A stretch of DNA of 64,000 nucleotides, from assembly GCA_029948255.1 (NCBI GenBank), contig JALIZF010001269.1, forward strand, positions 145,028 to 209,027, given 5' to 3'. Positions within the stretch are counted from its first letter, which is position 1; every line of letters begins with the position of its first letter. The position numbers and the translations under genes were made by a program. This document shows, piece by piece, positions 12,101 to 25,776 of this stretch. The DNA is from Telmatactis stephensoni (taxonomy: Eukaryota; Cnidaria; Anthozoa; Actiniaria; Isophelliidae). The notes under the pieces are model-generated. The model did no database searches. It had not been told where the DNA came from and worked only from the letters and a program-made list of their open reading frames with translations.

Positions 12101-15100
12101 TGGCTGTCAGAAGAAGTTCTTTTCTCGACCACTTTCCTTACTTAGGGCTGTACTTTCCAATCAATACTGAGTCGTACCCCGAACTTGCCTCGCTAGTTTG
12201 TACAAAGACTAAAGAGTGTGCGAGTGTAACAAATGTCGACAGTCCTTAAATAACAACTAAACTGAATCTAATTTCCTGTTTACATCACGTTTGGAGTCAA
12301 AGAGAAATCCTACGTTGGTCTGTTTGGGTTATAGTGAAAGAGGGTGCGTCACACAGGAAATTCAAAGCAAATCCTATGATCAAAACAGTCAAGGTTACAG
12401 CACTAAAAATGCTTAGTAAGTAAAATTACACAAAAATACATTGAGGTTAATAAAAACATAATTCAGTACTGGAAATCTATAGCGTAACAAGTGTACTGAA
12501 ACTCGTCGAAATATCCTGACATCGACTCCAGCCAAAAAAAAAAAAAAGAATCATGTAAGATTGCTTTTATTTTTTCAAGATTTTAATATCGGCCTAATTT
12601 GATGTCGACCAGTTTTGTACACACAGTTCTAACATAGAGCTAATGGCTCTAATGAAAACATGACGTAATAAAAGTAATGAAAGACATTACGTGACCAAAC
12701 GCACCAGGTCAAATAGAAATGGTCTGGTCCAGAATTTCGATATTAGAATTCAGTAGAAAAACCTCTCAAGACCTCTTAAATGCTTGAATGAGAAATATAA
12801 TTGACTTGCCTCTATGTGTGTTCGTTTAACAACATGTAGGGTGAAAAATTCGTGGATTTCCAGCTCAAAGGAAATACTCTGAATCGCGGGAGCTTCAACT
12901 GAAGACGATGTTTGTACTCTCGCCGTCACGTAAGCATTCGCAAGAAACACAGTTAGCAGATCTCTCCAAGAATTAAAAGCATTTTTCCAAACATGACGTC
13001 TAAACAACCCAACAGAATTGAAATTTTTTTTTGATTAACAAAATCAAGAAAAGGCTAGGAAATTAACGACTTTGGTGGTGACCAGGAGCGCAAAACAGGC
13101 CGGCCACCATATGCAGTTTACGCTTCGTAGAACGTCTTGTTTATGTCTAAGTTTACATACACGGTGGGCATAAATCACCCCAAAAATGCGCAACTTTAAA
13201 TTTAATCAAAATTTTCAGATTTTTTCCAAAGCTACATTATATTGTTCCTCTTAAAGTAACGATCTCAAAACTGAAAACCGTTTTCAAATTGGATGAGTGG
13301 AAGTGGAGTTATGAATTTTTTAGTTTCATATTTTTCCCGCGAAAAATTGGCGGGAAAAATTTCATACAAAATCATTCGGAATAATAAACTTTTTCAAACT
13401 ACTTTTTTGCTTTAAGCTGTTTCGTTGTCATACATTGCATGATGAAAGAACTATTAGTGGCCTAAAATCGTATGTTTTTAGAATTTTAATTTTTTAATGA
13501 TAAATAGCTGAAAATAATTATTGTAAAAACCGTAAACGTCATAATGACGTCACAGATATCTTAAAATATCTCTAATAAAATCAATATCGAGAAAAATTCT
13601 TCGTCTTAAACAGTAGATATACTAATAAAACATTACTAAAGATTTTGGAGCTAACTTGGCCCCATCTATCGACTAGAATATTTTATTTTACTTTCTCAAT
13701 GACGTCATCAAAAATTACGTCATCAAAACAGTAATTTCGTTATAACTCTTGTTCCAATGATCACAGACGAAAAAAAATTGCGCCAAATTAGAGAGAATGA
13801 CAACACAAACAAAATGCAGTGCTTTGTTATTACCTCGCCTTAAAAATAAATTTTGGCTAGAAATGTAACATTTTAATATGACGTCACTATGACATCAACC
13901 TCGACTCCGACTGCATCAAAATAAAATATCATATCTACTGGTAACACTCTGAAAATTTCATTTCATTATGTCAAAGATTTTTGAAATTATTTACAATCTC
14001 TAAAATGTGTCACATTTTCCTTGCGCATTTTTGAGGTCATTTATGCCCACCGTGTAGACATTAAAGATGACAAGATTTGTCATTTTGGCCGTAAAAGTAC
14101 TTTTTTTGAGCTTTAGAAGCTTTCTTTTGGTATTGCGTCATATTTGTGACACACTGTAGGTGGAAGTGTCACGCACGCCCTAAGATTTCGTCTTGTACAC
14201 GTCTGTGCTCACTAGATCAACCAATTTCATTCTTAATAGATTCAATGGATTTCAAATGTTCTATGCTAGCGCTCCAGTACAACAAATTATTTCAGCCAAA
14301 TCGTGTACGTCGTACGAAAACATTTTCGAGCATTCAACAGACTAGTTTGGCATAAGTGTAATTTACAGTTACCAATTGGTCTCATCAAACATCAACATCA
14401 AACAAACCCAAACATGTATTGGCCCAAACACTGTGGACACTATCCAATATGCATTTTGAGATCTATATTTTTTATGTTTATACGCCTGTCCTTCTAATAG
14501 AATCAATTTACCAAGATAATGTTTAGACAGACAGCAAATGGCACTAAATAAGAAATTTGGGTAATACATGGGTGGGTGTGGTAGAGGTACGTAATAAAAT
14601 GGGCAGCTGCTTTACCTGGTTAGTCGGAGACAGCGGCGGATCTAGACATTATGAAAGGGAGGGGCACTATCGAGCCAATTTTTTGTGCATGCGTTATTTT
14701 TGGCACACGCGCTCAAAAAATTAATTTTAGAATGAATGTTTTTGATCTGAGTGGTGAACTGCCAATGTGTTAAGGTCATCAGTGATATCTGCAAAAATTG
14801 TCTCAACCAGTTATATTGGATTATTGCAAGGTTGAAAATTAAACCTAGGTCGAGAATAGAATGACCCAAAATTAAATTTGACCTGTAACTTATATAATGA
14901 CCATATTTTTTGTCTAGATTGAGTATGCACCCATGAAGGATCCAACAACAAAAAAGGCGATCAGAGAAAGTCATCAAAATCAGACATTTTTTCTTGCAAC
15001 AAATATTCAGCTTCAGCTAGTGAGCTATATTACACCACCACAGTTTAATGCTTCAACTGCACCTATACAGATTAAGCAAAGTTTGTTCTTCACTATAGAC

Positions 15101-18100
15101 GACTGGCTTGTTGAAGCAGCTTGCTTCTGTAATGGCCAAGCTTCCAGTTGTAAGGTAAATAAATGGTTTTCTAATTTCACTGGTAAAATTACCGTATAGA
15201 GAATAAATACCACTTGCCTAACGGACACTTCACCAAGATGGACACCTCTCTAAAGTGGACACCCACGGCTGATCCCTTTCTGCTAAAGTCTCCCATATTT
15301 TTTTGCATTCAAACTTCCTTTAATTGATGGACACTCTCTAAGATGGACACCTGTCCTGTTAGTGTCCACTCTAGAGGACTTCACTGTATGGTACACTCAA
15401 GTGACTTTGAACAAATTAAAGCTTCAGGTCTAGGCTTTTGTAAAAGGTTTCTGTGCATTTATTACTTGGTTATTATTAGCCTATTAGCCTATTATTGAGT
15501 CACTGGATTGTATCTGTGTTACGTATTGTTCATGCAGCTTGTTGGTTTCAGTTAAATGTTGTGTTAGACCTTCAAGGTTCTGTCTTTATTTGTCATATTG
15601 GAATGTCTTGGCTTTTCATGTGTCATAATGTCCCTGTACCATTTGACTTGTTTGTTTGTTTGCTTGTTTGTTTGCTTATTTGTTTGATCGATTACTGCTT
15701 CATTTTGTAATTTATTATATATAAATTTGCGTTTTTTATTGTTGTACTGATTGTATATTTACCACCGTTTCTAGGCCAATGGCATTGAGTGTGACTGCAA
15801 GAGGAATACAGCTGGCAAAAACTGTGAAAAATGTTTACCACTCTTCAACAACAAACCTTACGAGATAAGAAAATCATGCGAAGGTATAGTACATATCAAG
15901 AAATGTCTTTTAAAAATGTGCTGTTTTCACTCGAGCTCCTTCTTCCATATAAGGAAATTTGTACTTACCTTATTTGGAAGTTGGAATAAATTTTCATCAC
16001 GAAAAAAGCGATTTTCTTCGAAAATTCTATCCAAATTTACAGCCATTCGAGTGAAAACATGCTAACCAAGTCAGCCATCTTGATTTCTGGCCGAAAAAGG
16101 ACTGGAAAGTAAAAAACAGGGTTCCCAAATTTATTTTACCACAGGAAGCCCGAAAACAGCACAGATTTCTTGATATGCTGGGTCATTACCGCAAACAGCA
16201 TGCAGTTGTTGTCATTAAGCATAACATATTATTTGTGTTGATTTATCCATCATTTCGTATGACTTTAAAAAGTAATGAGCTTTGCCACGACTGTATCCAG
16301 TGCTGTGGTGTGTATAAAAACATTCTAAACTCGAATCAAAACCATGCCATTCCGTGACCTTGCCATTTACACATGCAATTATACGAAACTTACTCTATTG
16401 CAATTGACGTGCGGCCGTCTCACGACCAAACCTCAATTGCCTGAAGAAGACCAAAGGTTTTGACTGTTTTGGTCGCAATTAACATAGCGCACTCCACTGC
16501 AAATCTTATTTCCAGTAAGTGACTCCATTCATTTCTAATTTCATTCCCGCTGGATGCCGTGGGTGTATGGATTCTTGATGTAACACAAATGATATCTTTC
16601 TCTGTTATATTTAGATTGTGGCTGTAACAACCATGCAGTAAGCTGTCATTACAATATTACCAAGGGATATGGAGTATGTGATAACTGTACTGACAATACA
16701 ACTGGTGATAAGTGTGAGCTGTGTAAAGTGGAGCATTACAAGAACAGTTCTGTTATGATGAACCATCCTAAAACTTGTATACGTAAGTTATATGACTTAA
16801 TGTAAAAGTCTATATTGATTGGGAATAAACTGAAGCTAGAATAAGCCTTGGGGTATATTGTGCCTGAATGCAAATGACCTCATTGAACATCATACATCAT
16901 ACATCATACTATCGAACATAATACCATAGTAGATAGGGTATTATCGTTGTAGAGAATTTTTTTCATGCTTGATAATAGTTATAAATATATTTGAGAGTAA
17001 ATTTGAGAGTAAGCAAATAGATGTATGGTACAATTAAGGTTGTTACATGGTTTGATTTCCTTTTTTCTTGGGTGAGCGCGGAGGGGGGGGGGGGGGGGGG
17101 GTGTTAATACGTTTTCAACCAGTTCTTTTTTTCTTTTTTCTTTTCTTTTCTTTTTCTTTTCTTCTTCTTCTTCTTCTTCTTCTTCTTCTTCTTCTTTTTC
17201 AGTGTTTATTTCTTGTGCTATATTCATTATCATAGTCTGATACAATAGAAAAAAAACTGGTTTGAAAATTTTCATACCAAATGAAATGAATGCCATATGA
17301 TAATGTAGATGTATATATAAGAGTCAAGTCTTAGGGTCCCTTCCTTTAGTCCCTTGCCTGTCAACCAGAATGACACTCACAATGAAACTCGTCAATACCT
17401 TTTGCAGCTGCTACTTCAAAGCTTATTGAAACTCTCTAATATAAATCATTTACATTGTATTGTATTTTTTAACTTCTAGCATGTGGATGCAATCTAAATG
17501 GTGTACCCAACATTTCCAACCGTACTCACTGCCACCCCACTACTGGTCAATGTTATTGTAAACCAAGAGTACAGGGAAGGGTGTGTGACACATGTCAACC
17601 AAATTACTGGAACTATTCTTCAGGATGTGAAGGTAAACTATTGGTGTATTATGTGCATCATCACTTAATGGCTGTATGGTGAGAGTTTGAGCAGTAAAGG
17701 TGAGAAAAGCAGGGCAGTTCAAGCTTGCACTAAAGGCACTATAAATGCACAAATGTATCTTGGCCTGATTTTTGGATGATCAGGGCTAGGTCTTCTGCTT
17801 CAAATGGACATCATCATCTGAAAATCGGTCTTAATTTCCATACATGTCTGAACGGGCCAGTGAGATTAAAATTTCAAAAATACAAAAATGCTGTCAGCTT
17901 GTAACGCTTTGCACACTATCTAAAGGCATTCATGTTTTTAGCTATATAGTTCTCATACGTTCCAAAGATGTGTTTCAGTTACACTTAAAATTCTTTTACC
18001 AGCAATGTCAAACCAAGCACCTGTGAGTTAATGCAAGTATGATTTTTGTTTTTATTAGTATCAAAATGCAAATTTCCTTCAATAGGGAGCATAGCCAAAG

Positions 18101-21100
18101 GCCAGGGGAAATGACAAGTATTACAATTCTCCTATCATTTTGATCGACAGAGAGACGACATTATCTTGCGATAATTGTCGTCTCAAAATCGGCGTGGACG
18201 GTATCAAAGTGACTTTCTTCAAAACCACAAACACCTACCAGTGAGAGCGCCGGTCTGTGGCCCCGGAGCATCACATGTGGCTTGAATTTCTTGTTCGTTC
18301 TTTCCCTTGGTGGGAGGGTTTTAATTTTATCTCCGGTTGCGTACTCAGCTACAGTTTTACTTGCCTCACTAGTTTTGATCTAAGCTGTGATCCGTGATCA
18401 GTTGTGTTTAGACATGGGTCATATGGTTGCTGCCACGAGTGTCTATGTATACCATCGTATGTATACCATCGTATACCATCGACTCAATCACGTTGAGTTG
18501 CGCCCTTGGTAATTCAGCATTTGTGCTGTAAGGAAGGGCGATGAACTGCCACAAATTTATTTATTTGTTTTATTGTTACAAGAGATAAGAAAACCTGTTT
18601 CAATAAGTTATCACATTGATACAAAATTGATAAATGTCGTGAATATACTTGTCAACCTTTCCTCTAGCGAGAAAAGAAATGTTTCAGTTTTACTTGCCTC
18701 ACTAGTTCAGCTATCTACCTCGGTTAGCCAAGAGGTTATTGTAGATAGCTTGTCACCTTAAATCATGTTGTATATTGTGTATGTATTATAAAAAGTGTAA
18801 TTAATGGTGCTAAATAAACGCATATTGTATTGTATTGTATTGTATTGTATTGTATTGTATTGTATTGTATTGTATTGTATTGTATTGTATTGTATTGTAT
18901 TGTATTGTATTGTATTGTATTGTATTGTATTGTATTGTATTGTATTGTATTGTATTGTATTGTAAAGAAAGGAGAATAGTCCTTGCCCTTCAAGCAGCTC
19001 ATTTATAAAAGCAGTAATAGCCAGAAGGCGCATTACCTCTTACATTGTAGATGTATTTCACTTTTGCCCTTTGTTCATCTATGTTAATAATACTTCTAAT
19101 TGTTCTTCACAGCATGTCAATGCAATTCAACTGGAAGTCGATCAGGCACACCATGTAATCGTGTTACTGGACAGTGTCAATGTCTATCACGTGTTGTAGG
19201 ATGGTCATGTGATCGATGTGAAGCCAACGCGTTTAATATCTCTAGTGGTGTGGGTTGTTTAGCATGTAGTTGTCATCCACAAGGTTCTATAAAACAACAA
19301 TGTAATGAGGTAAGTGCTTAAAATCATTAAATTGGCTTCAAACCATACATGTGGGAATTTGAGATTGAAATGTTATGCCTGGTTTTCGCGAGGGACGAAA
19401 GCAAAAGCGATAACAATCTCTCAAGCAGAAATGCAACACTAAGTCTGCGTACGGTGCTTCCGCTTCTGCGTCCTTCCCTCATGAAAGCCAGACTTTACAA
19501 CGACTTTATTAAACGGCTCAGAAATGAACATTCGTGCTCGTGGTAGTCTGGTAGTCTTTTATCAAGTTCATTGTTATTGTTTAAATTCATGTATTCTTCT
19601 CGATCTCTACAGACTACGGGTAAATGTGATTGTAAAGCAAATTTCATTGGTGACAAGTGTGACTCGTGTGCGCCTGGTTTTTACAATATCACCCAGACAC
19701 CTCCTTGTCAAAGTAAGTATCTACTAAGGTTTGATGACCATAAAAAATAACTGTTTATTTAAGTGTCCAAGTCTTCTAGCGCTTGCGCACTAAAGGGGAC
19801 ATTGTACTCTCACACACACTACCTCTAAATTAAGTATTTTGCAAATAATCACTCGACTCACATGTTGATTTTTGCTGAGGGAGGAAAAACCGGAGAACCC
19901 GGAGAAAAAAACCTCGTGGCATGGTAGGGAACAACACATCAAACAAACTCAATTCACATATGATCCAGCGCTCGAGCTGGGACTCGAACCCGGACCACAG
20001 CGGTGAAAGACCAGCGCTCTAACCGCTCGGCCAACCATGCCACCCATAAACCATGACAAACCTTTATGTACCAAGAGCGTGGCTAGCTAAGGGAGGGTTC
20101 CAGGGGTTCTGGAGTCCCCTTTGGTGCCAGTTCTATTGTATATTAATATAATAATTGGTAAAAGGGCCTGTTTGCATCAAGTTGCATTGCAGCCGTTTCA
20201 TTTCGTTTTGAAATGTACTATATTGTCCTAACTCGCGATCTGATTGGACAAAGCGTCCTGAGTTTACAATTCTATCAAGTGAACGGGTTAGTCTTTTCGC
20301 TGCGCTCTTCGTAATTCAGCACTTGCATGTGCTGCAAGGAAGGGTGATGAGTTACCCCAATTTTGTATATTTGTTTTATTGTTTCAATCCATCAATTTTC
20401 TTTCTGGGTGTTTAGCATGTAATTGTACAAGTGGATACTCTTTGGGTCTACAGTGTGACAATGCCGGTGTATGTACATGCAAGACTGGTGTTGGTGGCAA
20501 TAAATGTACACACTGTAAAGATACTTTCTATAACCTTACAACATCGGGTAAGTATGTAACCCCAGCTATATCAATACATGTATTCTTAAGGTAGTGGTTT
20601 ATCATTATCTATCATTTATTATAATATACCTCAATTATAACACACGTTCTGATTGGCTGAGAGACCACCAAAATCTATGCTCTATTTCACCGGTAAAGAC
20701 ATGGTTTTCTGACGAATGATTTTACCAAAACGCCTATTTACAAATTTCACTTTAGTTAGGAGATCAAAACTTAGAAATAAACTAAAAAATACTTTCAATC
20801 ATTCCAGTTATCGTTTAAATTTACAAACTAAGCCTCGTGGTCGGACAATGACGTAAATATTCATAGAAAATGACTTGTATGAGCATGAACTTGCAAACGC
20901 CAGTATAAATCAACTTTAAGGAACTAGAATTCACAACATAGTAAATTGTTTTTTCTCACGGATTAGTTTCTATCAATAAGAGTTATTTTTCATTGAACAA
21001 AGTTTTGTTTCTTACTTACAAAGAGAGGTGGAAGATTTCCAAAACTAGACAACTTGTTCAATCTCTGTTGTTCAATCATCCTTTGTATGAACCAACTACG

Positions 21101-24100
21101 CCAGTGTAGAGATGTTTTGACACAAGCTATCGGTGAACAGCCAACAGATAATTCAAATCAACAGCTTCTCGTTTACCAGCAAAATCCTTATCCTGTAAGT
21201 CTCTTTCAAACTTCAGCTTTTTTCAACCGAAAACACGGCTTTCAATTAACCATAGCGAATGGTGCTTGATTCGTCGAAAGCAAGTAAACATTTCCAAATC
21301 TTGAAGAACTGTAAGTTATATTTAGCCTTTTTGTCTATTTCCGAGTCATTGTTTCATTATAAAAACAGAAAACTCTCTTTTCAACATATTTTTTGCTGAA
21401 TTCTCTCGATGAAAGTTGTCAAACTGTTTTGTCAAAAACGCCGCTTTGAGTCACACTGATTAGTCAATAGTACGACAAATGTGATTGGCTTGCGCAAGTA
21501 GTTTTGAGAATTTTAGTTTTGATCAGAAAATAACACAATTTGATCGTTCTTAAAATACCTCTTGCTATATCATAAAAGCAATTCTTGGGTTTCATGTGAC
21601 GTCATCGAAAATATTCATGCCTCATATTGAGCACATAAAGTTAAGCCTTAAGTATGTTGCTTATATGTCTAACAGAAGTTTTTCTTGAGTATTTGAGAAA
21701 CTTTCCTTGCTTGGTTCTCGAGTTATCAAAGGTAAAACCTATGTCACGCAACACTGTCACGCGTTTTCCTATGAACGTAAAACTTTGAAATAGTTAGAAG
21801 TAAACACACATTTGGCTTGCTGTATGAATAAAAGTATTGTTTACTAAGTTTCTGTATCAAAATACATGATAAAGTTGTTATTTTAACATGATTTTGCCAA
21901 TCATATTTATTGTCCGCCATGTTGGTGTCCCAAAGTGGGACACCAATATGGCGGCGCCATACATTTCTTTGTAATAACTGGCTTTGTGAAATTGTCGATA
22001 TCTTTGCATCACAATATCTTTCGGACTCAAAATTTCCCGCAGTCATAAAGTTTTTCCTCCTCTTTAAGCAGATGTGCCTGATTTTACTCAGGGATGAGAG
22101 ATTCGCTGTCATTTTGATGACCTGTGGAGGGACACCAACTGCGAAGTGCCATACATTTCTTACTATAGATTCGGCACTTCAAAAATTAATATCTTCGCAG
22201 AAAAAGCTCGTTTCAATTTCAAAATTTGTGAAGTTACATAGTTTTACTTGCTCTTTATAGTGATATTATTTTTATTTCACTAAGGGCTTTTTAAATTTTT
22301 CGATGACGTAGGTGAAACCCAAGAATAGAAGATAGTTTTCTATAACTCTACCGGTGAAATAGAGCACGCGTGATGTTGGGAGAAACACTCGAAAAAGTTT
22401 GAAAATCACTCGCCTACGGCTCGTGATTTTTTTTCAAACTTTTCTCGTGTTTCTCCCAACATCACGCGTGCTCTATCTCACCGGTAGAGTCATAGAAATC
22501 TATCTTCTATTGCTTAATCATTTATCTATCATCATATCATATAATCATTATGGCAATAAATGTCCAGTCGATCGCATAAGGTAAATCCAAATGCAATCAA
22601 ATAGCATTTACTGTAGCTACAAGTGTTGTGTCTAAATGCAATTGTGCCATATATGACTACAGCAATTTATTGCATTATTTTGCTTGTTTGTTTGTCTTTC
22701 CTGCAATTCTGTTGCACCATGTACAATGCATTTGCGGCTCCCCTTAACGGCACAATTATGAGTAACCTTTTTGGGGCTCAATTGCAGTAAAAATGCACTC
22801 ATATTTTTCTGCACAAAAACTTTTGGGCTACATGTACACTGTCAACCCATGTCTCTGGCGCCTCAGTTTTGGTGTTCAATACGGTTTCCTGAACACTCAG
22901 ACTCAAATGTCTCAAAAAGATCTTAGCTTTCCTCAGCAGTTTAAGATAAAGATATTAATTCTACCTGAACAGGGGCGGATTCAGGATTATCTTCAGGAGG
23001 GAATGCACCGTTTTCAGGAGGGGGTAACCATCATATAAAATGGAAAATGCCGAGAGGATATTTTGGGAAAATATCGAGAAAAAAGGACTGTAAGTCGTCC
23101 CAGAAAGGGGTGCGCACCCCCTGCGCCCCTCCACTAAATCCGCCCCTCCTGGATCTAGGTTTCCAGATTAGTATCATGTTGGTATACCATAAATGAAACT
23201 GTGCGTTCTCTCTACAGAATTATAAAATACATCTTGTTTCAATTCCAGGTTGTACCACATGTAGTTGCAATTCTAATGGTAGTCATAGTAGTACATGTGA
23301 CAAGACAACAGGACAGTGTCCCTGTAAAGAGCAACCCATCGGTAGACAGTGTGACACATGTCCTAGTGGTTATTATGGTCTAGGGGCACAACACCCTAAA
23401 GGCTGCTTACAGTGTCAGTGTTCTAATAAGACTAGTAACTGTACTACTGCTGATGGATGGTTTGGGACCAAGGTTGAAACCAGGTTATCAACTACAACTG
23501 ATAATACCAATATGGATGGATGGAAAGCTGTAAATAAAGATGGACTAACAGTGATTGCCTTTTGGACATTCTCACCTGGTTTAAGTCAAGGATTATCACC
23601 AACATTGACACTGTAAGTTTGTTGATTGATGTATTAGTATATGGCTAAACCTCTACTCACTAACGGACTCCTTCGGTAAGCGGACACCTCCCATAAGGGA
23701 TAGTTACCCTCAATGTCCCTTCTTTTGACAGACTATATATATTTTTTAACTTCTCATAAGCACTCTAATCTTTCTTCTTCTTCTTCTTCTTCTTCTTCTT
23801 CTTCTTCTTCTTCTTCTTCTTCTTCTTCTTCTTCTTCTTCTTCTTCTTCTTCACACTTAACACTTTATGCACTTTATGCACTTTGTTTAACTCATAACAC
23901 GAATCAATACTTGGCTAAATACGCGATTACATTATGAACTATAGTCATTATGATAAAATTGTCTTTTAATTTATAAAAATGGCAACAATAAAAAGAAGTA
24001 CTATGCTACTATAGTACTTGCTTATTCTATTTTAATTTAATAAATGCTATCCATGTAATCTTATTGGTTGCGAGTTTTATTACTTGCGTTTTTCTAATAA

Positions 24101-25299
24101 AGCCGAAGTCGGAGCTCTTTGAGCAATCACGTGCTTACAGGTTGTTCACGCGATATGCACTTGAGAAGTGCCAGAGAGTACTCCATGGCCCTGGTTTCCC
24201 TGGAAACCCTGGCACAGTTTATTGGAAAAACACTGGTAATTATATTCGAAACCGATTTGTTTCAATGAACTCATTCAGCTGTTATGCTGGCGTGCTTCCC
24301 CCTAGTTATCCATAATAGCACGCCCTATACAAACAAAGTCTGCTTGAGCTCTTAGGACAGATTGTGCTTCCAGTAAGTCCTAATTTCCTCATTTCTTGTT
24401 ACCAGTTTGTGTAATGTACTTTTTCCTCTCTGTTAACTATTGTAACTAGGTATTGTCTTGCTGGAATCATAGAGATTTATCTATGAAACCTCTCCCTTGA
24501 TGGTCCAGTAAACACAACCTAATGAGCTTGCCTTTTCCTTAGCAACCAATAGAATTAATTCGAGCATTTCCAATACTTCCCCCCCCCCCTGAATTAGTTC
24601 TTACAGTTACTTAGTTCTTAGTTAGTTTACCTCACTCGTTATCTTATACCTAAACTCTAAAGACTTATCTTAGAGTTGTCTGCAATTAAATCGAATTTGT
24701 AACGGTTATCTTGGTCCCCGTTCATAAACTGTTACACGTATCAGCAATACTGAGTTACTGAGTTCGATTTCAGTACTAGACGTACTACAGTTCCTTGGAT
24801 TGTCGTAGTATCAAGAAATGTCAGTTTCATCATTTGTACAGAATTATTTGTGCTTGTGTTTTAGCTCATTATACACGAAATGGTTCTCGATAGATTTACT
24901 TGTGATAGTTGACTTATAAATAGATTGACATCTGACGCTAGACATCTTTTAGTGTGGGTCACTCGCGAACAGTGTGTGCATTTGTACGTGGCTTGAGGTT
25001 ATTAGATATCACAGTATTCACGCTTGCTTACTTTCAGCGACGAGACATTTGTTGAATCAGTCCATCCATGTCCTCAGATATATATGTCTCATTCTACGCA
25101 TGCGCTTAGACTTAAACGCATGCACCTTGGAGACTGGACGGCGATTTGTGACTGAACGCGACAAATAACTATAATAATAATGATCCTGAATTTTAAACTC
25201 AGGCCTCCTGCGGAGCGTTTGAGTAATAAAAAGTGACATGAAAATGTGAAGCTATAATATAAGTTGTAACAATAAATAAATAAATAAATAAATAAATAA

Positions 25300-25347
<48 letters not shown>

Positions 25348-25727
25348 ATAAATAAATAAATAAATAAATAGATAAATAAATAAATAAATAAACAAACAAA
25401 CAAACAAACAAACAAACAAACAAATAAATAAATAAATAAATAAATAAATAAGCATTTTTCCTTGACATTTCAGGGGGTTTATCATAACACTTGTGACTGG
25501 AGAACAGTACTTCAGTGCTCCTAATAAATATGTCAGACAAGGACGGTTTGCTTACGCCTACACCATGTCCTTCAAGCTTCAACAAGATGATGTCAGCTCA
25601 CCTGAAAACTCACCTAAAGGTGATGTCATCTTGAGAGGAAGAGGATTCAGTCAGCCAATTGTATACCGACTACCTTCTCAACCTGGCACTGTATTTACAA
25701 GTTATACGGTAATATAAGTCCCCAATC

Positions 25728-25776
<49 letters not shown>

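Larger units (their letters stand above)
9130..15154 (+). other. Laminin LN domain (exons 1-2)
   Basis: Residues from about 26 to 255 of the laminin chain. Exon 1 carries DCSTGPCFPAP, the STCG motif and a jelly-roll-like core (YLQIDFGT...). Exon 2 carries the end of the domain and the first LE cysteines. The LN domain is the node by which laminin arms self-assemble (family knowledge). The two exons are separated by a 5.2-kb intron full of mobile elements. Confidence 0.8.
18605..20300 (+). other. Duplicated laminin segment, copy 1 (exons 6-7)
   Basis: Exons 19113-19309 and 19613-19712 and their introns align with 27700-29793. Both exon pairs have identical lengths (197 and 100 bp). Matching intron anchors include TACAAAATTGAT before the first exon, TTGGCTTCAAACCATA after it, and TCTGATTGGACAAA at the far end. 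The pair encodes two LE repeats. Confidence 0.85.

Noticed and set aside
5443..12489. A single LTR retrotransposon spanning both LTR-like copies
   Set aside because: The interior is laminin exon 1 and host intron, with no gag/pol, and copy A has its own target duplication.
19975..20045. Functional tRNA gene on the minus strand
   Set aside because: A and B boxes are good, but the acceptor stem does not close convincingly, a SINE-like tail follows, and the segment is absent from the duplicated intron.
25089..25585. Frames of 77-128 codons with IYLFIYL text
   Set aside because: Translation of AAAT/AGAT/AAAC tetranucleotide repeats in a laminin intron.
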